A stretch of 64,000 bases of DNA from Rhizobium sp. BK196 (GCF_014193255.1 NZ_JACHZB010000009.1:212198-276197), one strand, 5' to 3'; counted from the first letter of the stretch, positions 1-8,807 are shown. Numbers and translations are program-made. The notes: generated from the sequence alone by a model not told the origin.

Positions 1-1419
1 GCGCTCGGCGTCGGCCTGTTGATCGAAGATCGTGGCGACAGTTTTCCCGAGGCTGCGGAAGAACGCCGCGAACGAAGCAACCGCTGTCTGGCCACCTGCG
101 TCGAACGGAACCCATCCGAGAGAATCCAGGCGTTGGTAGTTCAGCGGCTCAAGTTCTGCAGCTCGACGGGCGACGGCGCTGTATGCAACGAGTTCGGTCT
201 TGCCCTCGACGACGATGACGCGACGGGCGAGAAGTGCCTCGCAAAAGCGTGTGCGAAAGCCGTCGCGGAACGTCTTGAGCTTGAGATTTTCCGGAAGCGC
301 AATGTTCGATGCGGTTAGGACACCTGCTGCGTTGCGGGTCATGACCATCATCTGTTCCGGCTGGAACTGCTCGATCACATACGGCGAGTGCGAGGTGAAG
401 AGTGCCTGCGAAGCGATACCTCTAACCTTGTCGACGACGCGCTTTTGCACGTGAGGCGGAAGCGAGAGTTCCGGCTCCTCCATGGCAAAGATGACGCGAC
501 CGTTGCGACGCTCCGCGATGAGCCCCAGCATTGCGAGCACCAGCGCGTTTATCGTTCCTGAGCCCTGATGCTGGAAGGGAGCGGCATAACCCGGCACGCC
601 CGTCGCAAGGAAGGATTTGAGGACGCGCCGGAGATCCTCGCGCGTCAGTTCGGAGACCCGGAGATGAGGTGCATCGGCCCATTCGCCCGGCACGATGTCG
701 CGCATGGCGTCGCGAATGGCGGTTAGAATACGCCCGAATTCTAGGTCGTTGGCACCCACGACATCGAGGTCGCGAAGCTGCCGAAGCAGCCCTTCCCACA
801 TTCGGGTACGGACTTCGTAAGTTTTCAAAATAATGTCCAGAAGCGAGCCACGCTCCATCGAGAGCGCACGGGTTCCGGTTCGGAGTGCGCGAAGGTGAAG
901 AAAGCCGAATTCGCGCTTATCGCTCGATCGGCACTCGTTGATGGGTGCGCCGTCCTCATGCCGCGGCACCGCGAACCATGTTTTGGCGGTGAAATCGTCG
1001 TTCTCTGGGTCGTAGGCCCCTTCAAAGCGGATACGAACTGCAGGCTCGATCCCCGGCTGACCAAGGTTTGCACCCTGACCGGCCCCGATCAGCGAGCGGT
1101 CGACCTGCCGCCAGAATTCGAGATTGTTGCGGAACTTCGTGCAGTGCTGCTCATCGAGACCCGCGATTACAACTTCAACGGCGACGTGTTTTTGCGGCAC
1201 ACCTTCAACAGGCAGATAATCGCCGCCATAGAAGTCGTGCTCGTCAATGGCTTGTGTCCGCGCCAATCGGTCTGCGCCGATGGCGAGTTCTATTGCCTCG
1301 AATACTGTCGATTTTCCGGTGTTGTTATCGCCCAGCAGGACGGATGTTCCGGAAAAATGGACCTCCGCCTCCCGAATTCCCCGAAAATTTTCGATATGAA
1401 CACGAGCGATACGCACCAT
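1..1419 (-). CDS. OLD-family ATP-dependent endonuclease (AAA ATPase + TOPRIM), C-terminus off window
   Basis: The minus frame is open from 1419 to the window edge, giving at least 473 residues. The N-terminus reads RIARVHIENFRGIREAEV, typical of RecF/SMC/OLD ATPases. A Walker A motif GDNNTGKS lies at about residues 30-37 and a Walker B-like FAMEEPELSLPP near 315. VIVVEGKTE near 405, with DQQAD near 465, fits the TOPRIM glutamate and acidic pair of OLD nucleases. In this family the ATPase domain dimerises and the TOPRIM domain nicks DNA; members act in phage exclusion, alone or with a helicase partner. GGAGG lies only 2 nt before ATG 1419, so the in-frame GTG at 1416 may be the true start. No partner is visible here; one could lie left of the window. 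Confidence 0.75.
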   Translation of the reverse strand, partial: MVRIARVHIENFRGIREAEVHFSGTSVLLGDNNTGKSTVFEAIELAIGADRLARTQAIDEHDFYGGDYLPVEGVPQKHVAVEVVIAGLDEQHCTKFRNNLEFWRQVDRSLIGAGQGANLGQPGIEPAVRIRFEGAYDPENDDFTAKTWFAVPRHEDGAPINECRSSDKREFGFLHLRALRTGTRALSMERGSLLDIILKTYEVRTRMWEGLLRQLRDLDVVGANDLEFGRILTAIRDAMRDIVPGEWADAPHLRVSELTREDLRRVLKSFLATGVPGYAAPFQHQGSGTINALVLAMLGLIAERRNGRVIFAMEEPELSLPPHVQKRVVDKVRGIASQALFTSHSPYVIEQFQPEQMMVMTRNAAGVLTASNIALPENLKLKTFRDGFRTRFCEALLARRVIVVEGKTELVAYSAVARRAAELEPLNYQRLDSLGWVPFDAGGQTAVASFAAFFRSLGKTVATIFDQQADAER

Positions 1420-1559
1420 AGCCTCCGAAAGCCGCGCTTCTTGCTGATTCGATCAATAGCATCCTGCACTGAGCTTGTCCGTCGCCGCTAAGCAATCGAT
1501 CCGGTATCTACAATCTTTGAGGGTGTAACCTTTATCCGGCCGATAACCGCCAGTCAGCC

Positions 1560-2351
1560 TTAGAGTGCGAAAGTCTGTCGCGGCCCAGGCCACTCGTCGT
1601 TCTCCATTTGAAGGGCAAGATCCGCGCTGGCGATGCGCCGCAAGCTCGATGCCGCGATGAACTGTACACCCAAAGCGAGCTTGACGACTTGCAGACGCTT
1701 CAAGCCTGCAGGTTTGTATCGGCTTTCGACATAGGGCGGCAGCGCGGCAACAACGGCTTGGACACGCGTGTCGTCGCGATGTGGCCTCGTCTCCGCCATG
1801 CGGAGGGCAAGCAGCGACAGATTGTGCCCGTCTTTTCCTCTCCTGAAGGACTGAGGGTCAACGCCGTCCCAGACGAGAGCCGCTTTCAGCGAGAGTTCCG
1901 CGACCATGCAAATCGGCTGGATGACAGAGTCATGGCTGAATGTCGTCGGCAGCGTGTTCGCCACATCTTCGATGTTCGATCGTGCCATGCGCCAGAGCGT
2001 GATCGCCGCCGGAGCGCCGTGCTCAACTTCATCTAGGCCCATGGTGAGATCATGGAGGTCGGCGACCGCGAGAGCCATCTCACCGGCGATTGTCCGGTCC
2101 TGCCGGCACCAATTCCACCATTCCTCGGCGCTGCTGAAACCGGACAATTCCCAGGGCTGAAGCAAGCGTTCGCCGAACACAACCGGGAAAGTGAGCTTTC
2201 GAACCTGGTCGACGGATGCAGCGAACCCGATGCCTGCGCCCGGCCAACTCGTAGTGACTTCGGGCATCATGGCGGTGTAAGCGTCCATGATCCGTTTGAC
2301 GTCAGGGTTTCCACCAACACCCATGACAAAATTGGAGCCGAGTAGTTCCAT
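1560..2351 (-). CDS. Hypothetical protein, possibly 5'-truncated
   Basis: The predicted product has 263 residues and I do not recognise its family. It is soluble, Trp-rich in the middle (WELSGF..EEWWNWCRQ) and helical in its second half, with no signal peptide or membrane segment. The frame stays open about 100 bases upstream of ATG 2351. That stretch reads like protein (WTLDELRRLDLKYAEEGV) but has no ATG, GTG or TTG before an in-frame TAA. The original gene was therefore probably longer, and ATG 2351 is only the first usable start. The family could be an abortive-infection-like or other accessory protein, but nothing in the sequence proves it. Confidence 0.5.
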   Translation of the reverse strand: MELLGSNFVMGVGGNPDVKRIMDAYTAMMPEVTTSWPGAGIGFAASVDQVRKLTFPVVFGERLLQPWELSGFSSAEEWWNWCRQDRTIAGEMALAVADLHDLTMGLDEVEHGAPAAITLWRMARSNIEDVANTLPTTFSHDSVIQPICMVAELSLKAALVWDGVDPQSFRRGKDGHNLSLLALRMAETRPHRDDTRVQAVVAALPPYVESRYKPAGLKRLQVVKLALGVQFIAASSLRRIASADLALQMENDEWPGPRQTFAL

Positions 2352-2739
2352 TGCGGCACGAAAGGGCCGCTGATGGACGTGGACGCCTTCTTCAGCGTAT
2401 TTCAGATCCAGCCGGCGAAGCTCGTCTAACGTCCATGCGGTCCTGCGCTGCTTTCCTTATGTGCGTTTTTTAAGTTTTCCGTATCGGCGGAAGGCCGTTT
2501 TTGCGGGGACGGACATCGAGAGGTTTTTGGCGCCGAGCCCGTAGAAGTCCCGTTCATTCGTTGGGCAGATCCCCGAATGGATTGATCATCAGATCGCCGC
2601 CGTGGAGCGAGAAAGGCTTTTGACATAGTGGTCCCGATGGCGAGGCAAGGCGCGCCCATCATTGAGGGAACCTGGCGGAGTGATGCCAGCGGATGTGTAT
2701 TGGCCACCAACAATCCGTTCACGCCGCCCGCCTGCCCGC
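2352..2739. other. Region with remnant coding sequence
   Basis: The first ~100 bases continue the minus-strand frame of the preceding gene without a start codon. The rest shows only short open stretches on both strands. One of them, on the plus strand at about 2599-2754 (...APIIEGTWRSDAS...), runs into the end of the JAMM gene. I see no convincing gene, promoter or terminator. Confidence 0.4.
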
Positions 2740-3348
2740 CTAAGGAAGCCGCTTAATGAGGAGTTTGTCCCAGACGTTTCGGAGCGGCTCCCTCAGAAGG
2801 TCGATGATGACGGAGTGATCCGCTAGGCTTAGCTCCGCGCCGTAGTCGACGATCCCCAGCCCAAATAGCCGCTGGTTCATGTAAATAGACGTCACCCGCT
2901 CCGCATCGACTGGCAGTGATGGGTTCAGACTGCAAATGTACGGCACCCGGATCAGGTGGCTCATCTCGTTGAAAACGGTATTCAGCCGGGGGAGCACTAG
3001 CTTCATCTCATCTGCTTGAAAATCGTAATCCACACGACCGCGGTGGACGGAATCCCACGGCGTTACAACGATCATCTCGAGCTGACCGAAGTGCTCGGTC
3101 ATCACCTGCCAATCGAAGCTGCTCAAAGAACCACCGTTAGGGTGATTATGCAGAAGCTTTAACTTCTCGCCATTCAGCAGCCGCGCCTTGATCTCGTCGG
3201 CCAAGTCTCCGCCTTCTCTCGGGTGGCTCGCATGATGAAGCACCTTTTCCCCGGCTTCATCGAGATAAATATGCTCTTCCGACGACAGCATTGGACCGAT
3301 GTGATCAAGGATCGCCCGCTCAAGCGGCGTCAGCGTACTGAATGTCAT
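2740..3348 (-). CDS. JAMM/MPN-type (JAB) metalloprotease-like protein
   Basis: The product has 202 residues. LLHNHPNGGSLSSFDWQ at about residues 65-81 matches the JAMM zinc motif H-x-H-P-x(n)-S-x(2)-D. An upstream acidic residue in SSEEHIYLDEAGEKV could supply the catalytic Glu. The family includes isopeptidases and RadC-like proteins that process ubiquitin-like or other C-terminal tails. The second half (about 110-202) is not recognised. It overlaps the preceding 134-codon gene by 4 nt (ATGA), so the two are almost certainly co-translated. No ubiquitin-like, E1 or E2 gene is adjacent, so its substrate is unknown. Confidence 0.6.
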   Translation of the reverse strand: MTFSTLTPLERAILDHIGPMLSSEEHIYLDEAGEKVLHHASHPREGGDLADEIKARLLNGEKLKLLHNHPNGGSLSSFDWQVMTEHFGQLEMIVVTPWDSVHRGRVDYDFQADEMKLVLPRLNTVFNEMSHLIRVPYICSLNPSLPVDAERVTSIYMNQRLFGLGIVDYGAELSLADHSVIIDLLREPLRNVWDKLLIKRLP

Positions 3349-3749
3349 TCGGTATCCTTAGCGCGCTCGATTGTGGCTTCGTACCGCCCATCTGGTAGCT
3401 TCTTGTAAAAAATCTTCCCGCCGCGTTTGTAGACCAGGACCTGGATCTGCCCCCACGTATCGATCTTCGCCAGGATTTCGTTCGCCATAACCGGATCATG
3501 AATGATGCTCGATGGCGGCAGCTCGAAGCCGGTCTCAAGGTTCGGGGCAACTCCGGGGAATGCCTCGGTCCTTGCGTCCATGGGGATATCAGACGCGTCG
3601 ATGGTGATCGTGTAGACGCCGCCGTTATCGATGACGCTTCTAATGACGTTGACTCGTCTTCTAAAAACTTGACCATTTTCCCTCGTATACGCCTCGCAAT
3701 CTCGAATCTTTCCGGTGTCTCGTGGAAAGTCATAGCAGATTGCAATCAC
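3345..3749 (-). CDS. Hypothetical protein upstream of and overlapping the JAMM gene
   Basis: The product is about 134 residues, starting at GTG 3749; the start is uncertain because the frame is open about 60 nt further upstream. It opens ICYDFPRDTGKIR, has many short beta-prone stretches (VYTITIDASDI) and ends GGKIFYKKLPDGRYEATIE. There is no signal peptide or TM segment. The 4-nt ATGA overlap with the JAMM-domain gene argues for a functional pair. It could be the substrate, regulator or immunity partner of the metalloprotease, which is inference only. Confidence 0.5.
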   Translation of the reverse strand: MIAICYDFPRDTGKIRDCEAYTRENGQVFRRRVNVIRSVIDNGGVYTITIDASDIPMDARTEAFPGVAPNLETGFELPPSSIIHDPVMANEILAKIDTWGQIQVLVYKRGGKIFYKKLPDGRYEATIERAKDTE

Positions 3750-4000
3750 ATCACGAGAAACTCGCGCATGATTATCGATTCGGCAGGAGCGTCTTCGTCA
3801 AAACTGCTCAAGAACCGTTGCATAATGCCGCCGGCAATCTAACCATAGCGAGAGCTGAAATTCACACAACTCGGAATTCTCTGAGATAGGAATAGCTTGC
3901 ATAACTGCTGTTGAAGCCCTGCAATCTCCAATTCAATCAAGGAGTTAACCAACCTTGTGCAACGGGCCCGACGGTTCGAGTCCTTTCAAGGCGCTAACCT

Positions 4001-4900
4001 TCACGTCAGGCCGACCTTTTTGACAACATCGATGAATGCTCTCAGCGCTGGCGGCACAAGCCGGTGGCCGGGATAGTAGAGGCACAGCCCTTCGTATGGT
4101 GGGGACCAGCCGTCTAATAGAGACAACAAGGCGCCTGTCTCCAGATGACCTCTGCAAAGTCTCTCCGGAATGTAGGAAACTCCCAAGCCGCGGAGGGCAG
4201 CTTGCAGAGCAAGCTCCGATCGATTGACCGTAAGCACCCCATCTGGCTCGACAGAAATTCTCTTCCCGCCCTTTTCGAATTCCCAACGGTAGGGAACACC
4301 GCTCGCCGGTCTGGAACGAACACAGGCGAAACCTTCCAGTTCTTCTGGCGACGAAGGAAGGCGGCGGCCTCTCAAATAATCCGGCGATCCAACGACCATC
4401 ATCCGCGACATTTCCCCGAACTTCAGAGCAATCATGTCCTTGGGGACGTCATCGCCCAGCCGAAATGCCGCGTCAAAACCCTCCGCCACGATGTCAACGA
4501 AGCCGGAGTTTGCGGCCAGTTCAAACTGCACGTGAGGATATTCGTTGAGGAATGTCGGTACCACTGCCTCCATGAGCAAGGTCGCCACAACGTCAGATGC
4601 TAAAACGCGGAGAATGCCTCGCGGGGTGTTCTTTGTATTCGCAGCCTCCGTCAACGCATCATCCAAACCATGAATAAGCGGGGTCAGTCGCAGGGCCAGC
4701 GCGTCGCCGGCTGCCGTAAGTGAAACGCTTCGCGTGCTCCTGTGGAGAAGACGGGTCTCCAGTCGCGCCTCGAGCCTCTGGATAAAATGGCTAAGCGTTG
4801 AAGGTGCAATACCGAGTTCGTCGGCCGCCTTTCGAAAATTCCGGTAGCGCGCAGCGGCAAGAAAAGCATTCAACTCGGCGAAAGTCGGTCTTTCATTCAT
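4001..4900 (-). CDS. LysR-family transcriptional regulator
   Basis: The product is about 299 residues. The N-terminal winged HTH reads FLAAARYRNFRKAADELGIAPSTLSHFIQRLE, followed by the helical linker and a periplasmic-binding-like effector domain from about residue 90. ATG 4900 is chosen over the TTG two codons upstream. It is divergent from an SDR gene, the usual arrangement for a LysR regulator and its target. A 7-bp inverted repeat lies only 14 bases upstream of its start, well placed for autoregulation. The inducer is unknown. Confidence 0.9.
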   Translation of the reverse strand: MNERPTFAELNAFLAAARYRNFRKAADELGIAPSTLSHFIQRLEARLETRLLHRSTRSVSLTAAGDALALRLTPLIHGLDDALTEAANTKNTPRGILRVLASDVVATLLMEAVVPTFLNEYPHVQFELAANSGFVDIVAEGFDAAFRLGDDVPKDMIALKFGEMSRMMVVGSPDYLRGRRLPSSPEELEGFACVRSRPASGVPYRWEFEKGGKRISVEPDGVLTVNRSELALQAALRGLGVSYIPERLCRGHLETGALLSLLDGWSPPYEGLCLYYPGHRLVPPALRAFIDVVKKVGLT

Positions 4901-4913
4901 GGCCAAATGGCTA

Positions 4914-4932
4914 ACAGTCTATACGAGACTGT
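4914..4932. promoter_or_regulatory. Candidate LysR operator, 19-bp palindrome
   Basis: ACAGTCT and AGACTGT are perfect 7-base inverted arms separated by 5 bases. They sit in the short divergent intergenic region between the LysR gene and the SDR gene at 4999. LysR regulators typically bind interrupted dyads in exactly this position. Confidence 0.5.
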
Positions 4933-4998
4933 GCAATTCCCCTTCGCCTCGTCGCTCATTAAATCAGCGTGACATCGCGAATTCAAAGGATCTTTCAA

Positions 4999-5835
4999 AT
5001 GCACAAAGTCTGGTTCATAACTGGAATTGGGCGCGGTTTAGGCCGCCAATTGGCTGAACAGCTGCTCCACCTCGGGCACTCCGTTTTTGGTACTGCCCGC
5101 AGCAGAACAGACGTCCAGGATCTGATCGCAAGCTACCCCGAGTCCTTGATGGTCGAACAACTCGACCTGGCCAACGATGCGTCAAGGTTCCCGGCCGTGG
5201 TCGAGGCAGCCGCCACCAAGTTCGGGGCGATCGACATTTTCGTTAATAACGCCGGCTATGGTCTCTTTGGTGCGGCGGAGAGCATTGAAGAAGGGCACTT
5301 GCGGCGACAGCTCGAGGTCAATCTGGTCGCCCCTATGCTCCTGACCAAATACGCTCTCGCTCACATGCGCCCGCGCGGCAAAGGTACTATCGTCGCAATT
5401 TCCAGCTACGGCGGCCAAGCCACACATCCGGGAGCCTCGGTTTATCATGCGAGCAAATGGGGGTTAGAAGGTTACTTCGAGGCACTTTCGAAGGAGCTCG
5501 GCTTCTTCGGGCTTCGTGTCTTGATCGTCGAGCCGGGCAGTGCGCGAACCTCGTTCCGCAGCGCTGCAGCAGATCACCTATCAATTACGCTTCCTGGCTA
5601 CGATCAGACTCCGCTCGCTTCTCTCGGGTCAGAGTTGCGAGATCCTTCTCGAAGCCCGATAGGAAATCCTGAAAAAATTGCCGCTGCCATCATCAAAGCC
5701 ACTGATGATCCGACGAGTTCTCTCCGGCTCGTTCTCGGTAGCGATGCATATACGAACATAGCGAGCGCGCTGTCTGACAGATTGGCCGAAGTCGAGGGCC
5801 AGCGATCGACGGCCCCGTCGACGGATTTCGCTTGA
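4999..5835 (+). CDS. Short-chain dehydrogenase/reductase (SDR)
   Basis: The product has 278 residues from ATG 4999, chosen because AGGA lies about 8 bases upstream; an earlier in-frame GTG at 4969 has no such site. The Rossmann motif TGIGRGLG is at residues 8-15, NNAG at 83-86, catalytic Ser near 136 and YHASK at 149-153. It is a cytoplasmic NAD(P)-dependent oxidoreductase of unknown substrate. It is probably controlled by the divergent LysR regulator through the palindrome at 4914-4932. It is convergent with the MFS gene, with a hairpin terminator between them. Confidence 0.88.
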   Translation: MHKVWFITGIGRGLGRQLAEQLLHLGHSVFGTARSRTDVQDLIASYPESLMVEQLDLANDASRFPAVVEAAATKFGAIDIFVNNAGYGLFGAAESIEEGHLRRQLEVNLVAPMLLTKYALAHMRPRGKGTIVAISSYGGQATHPGASVYHASKWGLEGYFEALSKELGFFGLRVLIVEPGSARTSFRSAAADHLSITLPGYDQTPLASLGSELRDPSRSPIGNPEKIAAAIIKATDDPTSSLRLVLGSDAYTNIASALSDRLAEVEGQRSTAPSTDFA

Positions 5836-5878
5836 ACATCGTCCCCTAAACGGACGCGGCCAGGGCCGCCTTTGATGA

Positions 5879-5910
5879 TGTCGCCACCTGCAAAAAAGCA
5901 GGTGGTGACA
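5879..5910. terminator. Bidirectional hairpin terminator
   Basis: A 13-bp stem (TGTCGCCACCTGC / GCAGGTGGTGACA, one G-T wobble) with an A6 loop lies between the converging SDR (ends 5835) and MFS (ends 5930) genes. Confidence 0.6.
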
Positions 5911-5929
5911 TTGTTCCTTCTAGCCTGCT

Positions 5930-7171
5930 TCATCTGGATGAGGATTTGGTGTGCTTCCAGGCTTCATCGAGAGCGAGGGCGATTATCTCCATCACTGCGG
6001 CTGCCGCACCGATCATCCAGACATCACCCACTGCGATGATCCCTGCGCCGATGGCGCTGCCAATGGAAAAGCCCAGATACATGGTGGATGTATTGAGCGA
6101 GAGGGCGACGGAAGCATGGTTGTGCCCGCCTGCAACGATCAGACGCGCCATCTGGGCAGGAAAGAAGGACCAGACGCTGAAGCCCCATCCGGCGATGGCG
6201 AGCAGGGCCAGCGAAACGGCCGCCGCGCCTGGAAGCTTTGTTGCAACCGCCAGGCCTGCGAAGGATAGGGCGAGCGCAACAAGAGAGAGACTGGCCACCT
6301 TCAGCGAGCCGAAACGATCGTTCAGTACGCCGCCGGTGAAGACGCCGAGCGCCGCGAATACGCCCCACAACGTGACCGTCGCCGCAATGCCCTTGTCGGC
6401 GAACCCCAGGGTTTGCGATAGATAGGGTGCGATATAGGGGTAGGCCGTATAGGCTCCCATCGACCAAAACAGCGTCACCGACAGGAGCTTCAGAACGGGT
6501 GCCTGGCGGATTACCCCAATACGCTCGGCAAGACTTGCGATAGTCATATGCGCGCCGGCGTTGCGTCCGACACCTGCCAGGATGCCGATGATCGCGATAG
6601 CTCCCATGGCGGCAACCATGATAAACGTTGAGCGCCAGCCGAACGCGTGGCCAATAATCGAACCGAGCGGCAAGCCGAGTGCTATGGCGATCGTCATTCC
6701 ACCGCTGACGATGGCAAGTGCGCGTCCGCGTTTCTCGGTCGGCACAATCATTCCGGCGAGCGCATTGGCGTTTGGCGCATAAAGACCGGCGGCGACCGCC
6801 ATCAGGATGCGGGCAAACATCAGGGTACCGAACCCCGGGGCGAAAGCCGCGATCAAATTGCCGATCGTGAAAATCGTCATGGCGAGCAGCAAAGTATCTC
6901 GCCGACGCAGCGCGCCCGTCACGACCGTTGCGATCGGGGAGCTGAGGGCCAGGACCAAAGTAAAGACGACCACTAGCATGGCCGTTGCCGACAGGCTCAT
7001 GCCTAAATCGGCTGAGATGGTCGGCAACAATGGGGCGATCATGAAACCTTCGGTGCCGATTGCGAAGGTGCCGAGTGCCAGGAACCACGCCGGCAGCATG
7101 GACGGCTGTGGTTGTCGCCGCTCTACGCCGCTGACGGGTATGGCGGATTTCAGATCATGTTTCTGCAGCAT
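5930..7171 (-). CDS. MFS transporter, DHA1/AraJ-like efflux permease
   Basis: The product has 413 residues with about 12 hydrophobic segments. It has the two six-helix halves of the major facilitator superfamily, with conserved blocks such as LPTISADLGMS and MFARILMAVAAGLYAPNANAL. Such carriers export sugars, drugs or arabinose-like compounds by proton antiport. It is the last gene of a minus-strand run (HxlR, GlxA-type regulator, AhpD-like protein, SDR, MFS), 60 bases after the SDR. It may export a toxic substrate handled by that cluster, but the specificity cannot be read from sequence. Confidence 0.85.
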   Translation of the reverse strand: MLQKHDLKSAIPVSGVERRQPQPSMLPAWFLALGTFAIGTEGFMIAPLLPTISADLGMSLSATAMLVVVFTLVLALSSPIATVVTGALRRRDTLLLAMTIFTIGNLIAAFAPGFGTLMFARILMAVAAGLYAPNANALAGMIVPTEKRGRALAIVSGGMTIAIALGLPLGSIIGHAFGWRSTFIMVAAMGAIAIIGILAGVGRNAGAHMTIASLAERIGVIRQAPVLKLLSVTLFWSMGAYTAYPYIAPYLSQTLGFADKGIAATVTLWGVFAALGVFTGGVLNDRFGSLKVASLSLVALALSFAGLAVATKLPGAAAVSLALLAIAGWGFSVWSFFPAQMARLIVAGGHNHASVALSLNTSTMYLGFSIGSAIGAGIIAVGDVWMIGAAAAVMEIIALALDEAWKHTKSSSR

Positions 7172-7231
7172 GGTAACCTCCGGCCGAGTGGCCCGGCCGC
7201 TCTTCGAGCAGCCGGGTCTCAGACTGTTGCG

Positions 7232-7990
7232 TCAGACGGGGATGGGGTTGGCCACCAGAGATTCGTTGAAGGCGTTAAAGAGCGCGTGCTCTCCGCTGCC
7301 GGGATTGTCGCGGATGGCCTTGATTTCCTCGACATAGATCTCCTCGGCTTCGGTCCCAAGGCCCTTCATCGTCTTCTCGATGAAGATGTCGAGCGGCATT
7401 GCGCGCGGATCACCGCTCTTCTTGATCAGATCCGTGTCGACCCACGGCGGTGCGATTTCCTGCACGCTGACGCTGGTGCCGCGCAGCTGGAAACGCTGCG
7501 ATAGAGCGTAGGAATGGAGTGCCGCCTTGGTAGCGGAATAGACGGCCGTGGTGGCGAGCGGCAGATAGGCCAGGACCGACGTGTTGTGGATGATCGTCGC
7601 CTTTGGCTGAGCCTTGAGATGATCGATCAGCGCCGAAGTCAGGCGGATCGGGCCAAGCAGATTCGTGTCGATGATCCGCCGCGATTGCGCGTCATCGATC
7701 TTTCCGCCGGCGTCGTCGAAAGGCATGATACCTGCGTTGTTGACGAGGACATTCAGTGCCGGATAGTCGCGAATGAGGCTTGCTGCGACGCGCTCGATAT
7801 CTGTGGGATCAGCGATGTCGAGTTCGACGCCGTCCATGCCGGGATTGGCTGCGGTCACCTCGTCGAGCAGCGCTTTGCGGCGGCCGGCGATGATGACTTT
7901 GTTACCGAGGCGGTGGAAGGATTCCGCCAACGCGCGGCCGATGCCGGATGTGCCACCGGTGATGAAGATCGTATTGTTCTCAAGTTGCAT
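7232..7990 (-). CDS. SDR-family oxidoreductase (DltE-like)
   Basis: The product has 252 residues starting at ATG 7990, preceded by GGAGAG at good spacing. TGGTSGIG is at residues 11-18, NNAG at 84-87, Ser 138, and YSATK at 151-155, so the catalytic set is complete. It resembles DltE-type uncharacterised SDRs. It lies between the AhpD-like gene and the MFS gene. A perfect 9-bp inverted repeat about 80 bases upstream of its start could be an operator, which would let it be transcribed independently of the upstream genes. Confidence 0.85.
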   Translation of the reverse strand: MQLENNTIFITGGTSGIGRALAESFHRLGNKVIIAGRRKALLDEVTAANPGMDGVELDIADPTDIERVAASLIRDYPALNVLVNNAGIMPFDDAGGKIDDAQSRRIIDTNLLGPIRLTSALIDHLKAQPKATIIHNTSVLAYLPLATTAVYSATKAALHSYALSQRFQLRGTSVSVQEIAPPWVDTDLIKKSGDPRAMPLDIFIEKTMKGLGTEAEEIYVEEIKAIRDNPGSGEHALFNAFNESLVANPIPV

Positions 7991-8070
7991 GAAAGCTCTC
8001 CTAACTTGTAGCCGTTTCAATGGAAGCCGGGTTTCGATGGGGAAGATCATGCTTCATCGCTTCGATGTTA

Positions 8071-8094
8071 GAAATGACGACTAAACGTCATTTC
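8071..8094. promoter_or_regulatory. Perfect 9-bp inverted repeat upstream of the SDR gene
   Basis: GAAATGACG and CGTCATTTC are separated by ACTAAA. No T-tract follows on either strand, so an operator fits better than a terminator. It sits between the end of the AhpD-like gene (8130) and the SDR start (7990). Confidence 0.45.
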
Positions 8095-8129
8095 AGGACA
8101 TGAGGGTCGCATGATCGTGATGGACTGTG

Positions 8130-8669
8130 TCAGGCGACGCGCTCGACTTTCGGAAAATCGAGGATCGTGCCGACGGTGTTGTTGACGCTGTTGGTGAGGA
8201 TGTTGACCGCCACATGAGCGATCGTCTCCAGAATTTCCGCGTCGGTCAGGCCGTAGGCTCTGGCTGCCTCAAGCGCTGGAGCTGCTCCCTGCCCATGGGT
8301 GGCATTGACTGCCAGGGCAAGGCCGAGGATCGCCTGGACCTTCGGATCGGACGTGTGACCCTTCTGAGCGTTTGCCCGGTCCTCGGCACTGACGCCGGCT
8401 GCGCGTGCTCCACCGGTATGGGCGGCGAGGCAGTAGTCACAGCCATTGGCTGTTGCGATGGCGATAGCAATCTGTTCCTGCGCAGCCGGAGACAGGACGC
8501 CTCCGCTTAGGTACCGCTTGCTTCCGGTGTAAACGTCGAGTGCCGCGGGCGCATGAGCGAGAACGCGATAGAGGTTGGGAACCTTACCCATGGCGGCCTT
8601 TGCCGAGGCAAAGACCTCCGCCACGTGCGGTGTTACTTCGTTATCTGAAAGTGTCGAAATTGCTGACAT
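8130..8669 (-). CDS. Carboxymuconolactone decarboxylase-family / AhpD-like protein
   Basis: The product has 179 residues. The motif CDYCLAAHT near residue 92 carries the AhpD-type C-x-x-C-x(3)-H redox centre, within the helical CMD fold. Family members are alkylhydroperoxidases or decarboxylases; with a CxxC pair a peroxidase or thiol-redox role is more likely. It lies in a minus-strand run with a GlxA-type regulator upstream and an SDR downstream, consistent with detoxification of reactive carbonyls or peroxides. Confidence 0.85.
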   Translation of the reverse strand: MSAISTLSDNEVTPHVAEVFASAKAAMGKVPNLYRVLAHAPAALDVYTGSKRYLSGGVLSPAAQEQIAIAIATANGCDYCLAAHTGGARAAGVSAEDRANAQKGHTSDPKVQAILGLALAVNATHGQGAAPALEAARAYGLTDAEILETIAHVAVNILTNSVNNTVGTILDFPKVERVA

Positions 8670-8807
8670 GATCGGTCTCCTTGAACCGGGGCGATAATCC
8701 CCGGGAGGAGAGCGACAAGATTGTAACTTCGCGCTGTCGATCGTTGCTGATCATCGCCTTCGGCGGGGCGAGCCCACATCGTGATCGGATCGACCAATTT
8801 GGGAACG

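Noticed and set aside
2599..2754. Plus-strand open stretch ...APIIEGTWRSDAS...
   Set aside because: It has no ribosome site, is short, and overlaps the end of the JAMM gene. It may be a gene remnant but cannot be supported.
3975..3997. tRNA-like 3' end at the LysR gene's downstream side
   Set aside because: No acceptor, D or anticodon arm can be drawn upstream, and the T-stem does not pair. Not called as a tRNA.
6024..7088. Second minus-strand frame within the MFS gene
   Set aside because: Arg/His-rich out-of-frame reading of a GC-rich gene; the real frame has 12 hydrophobic helices.
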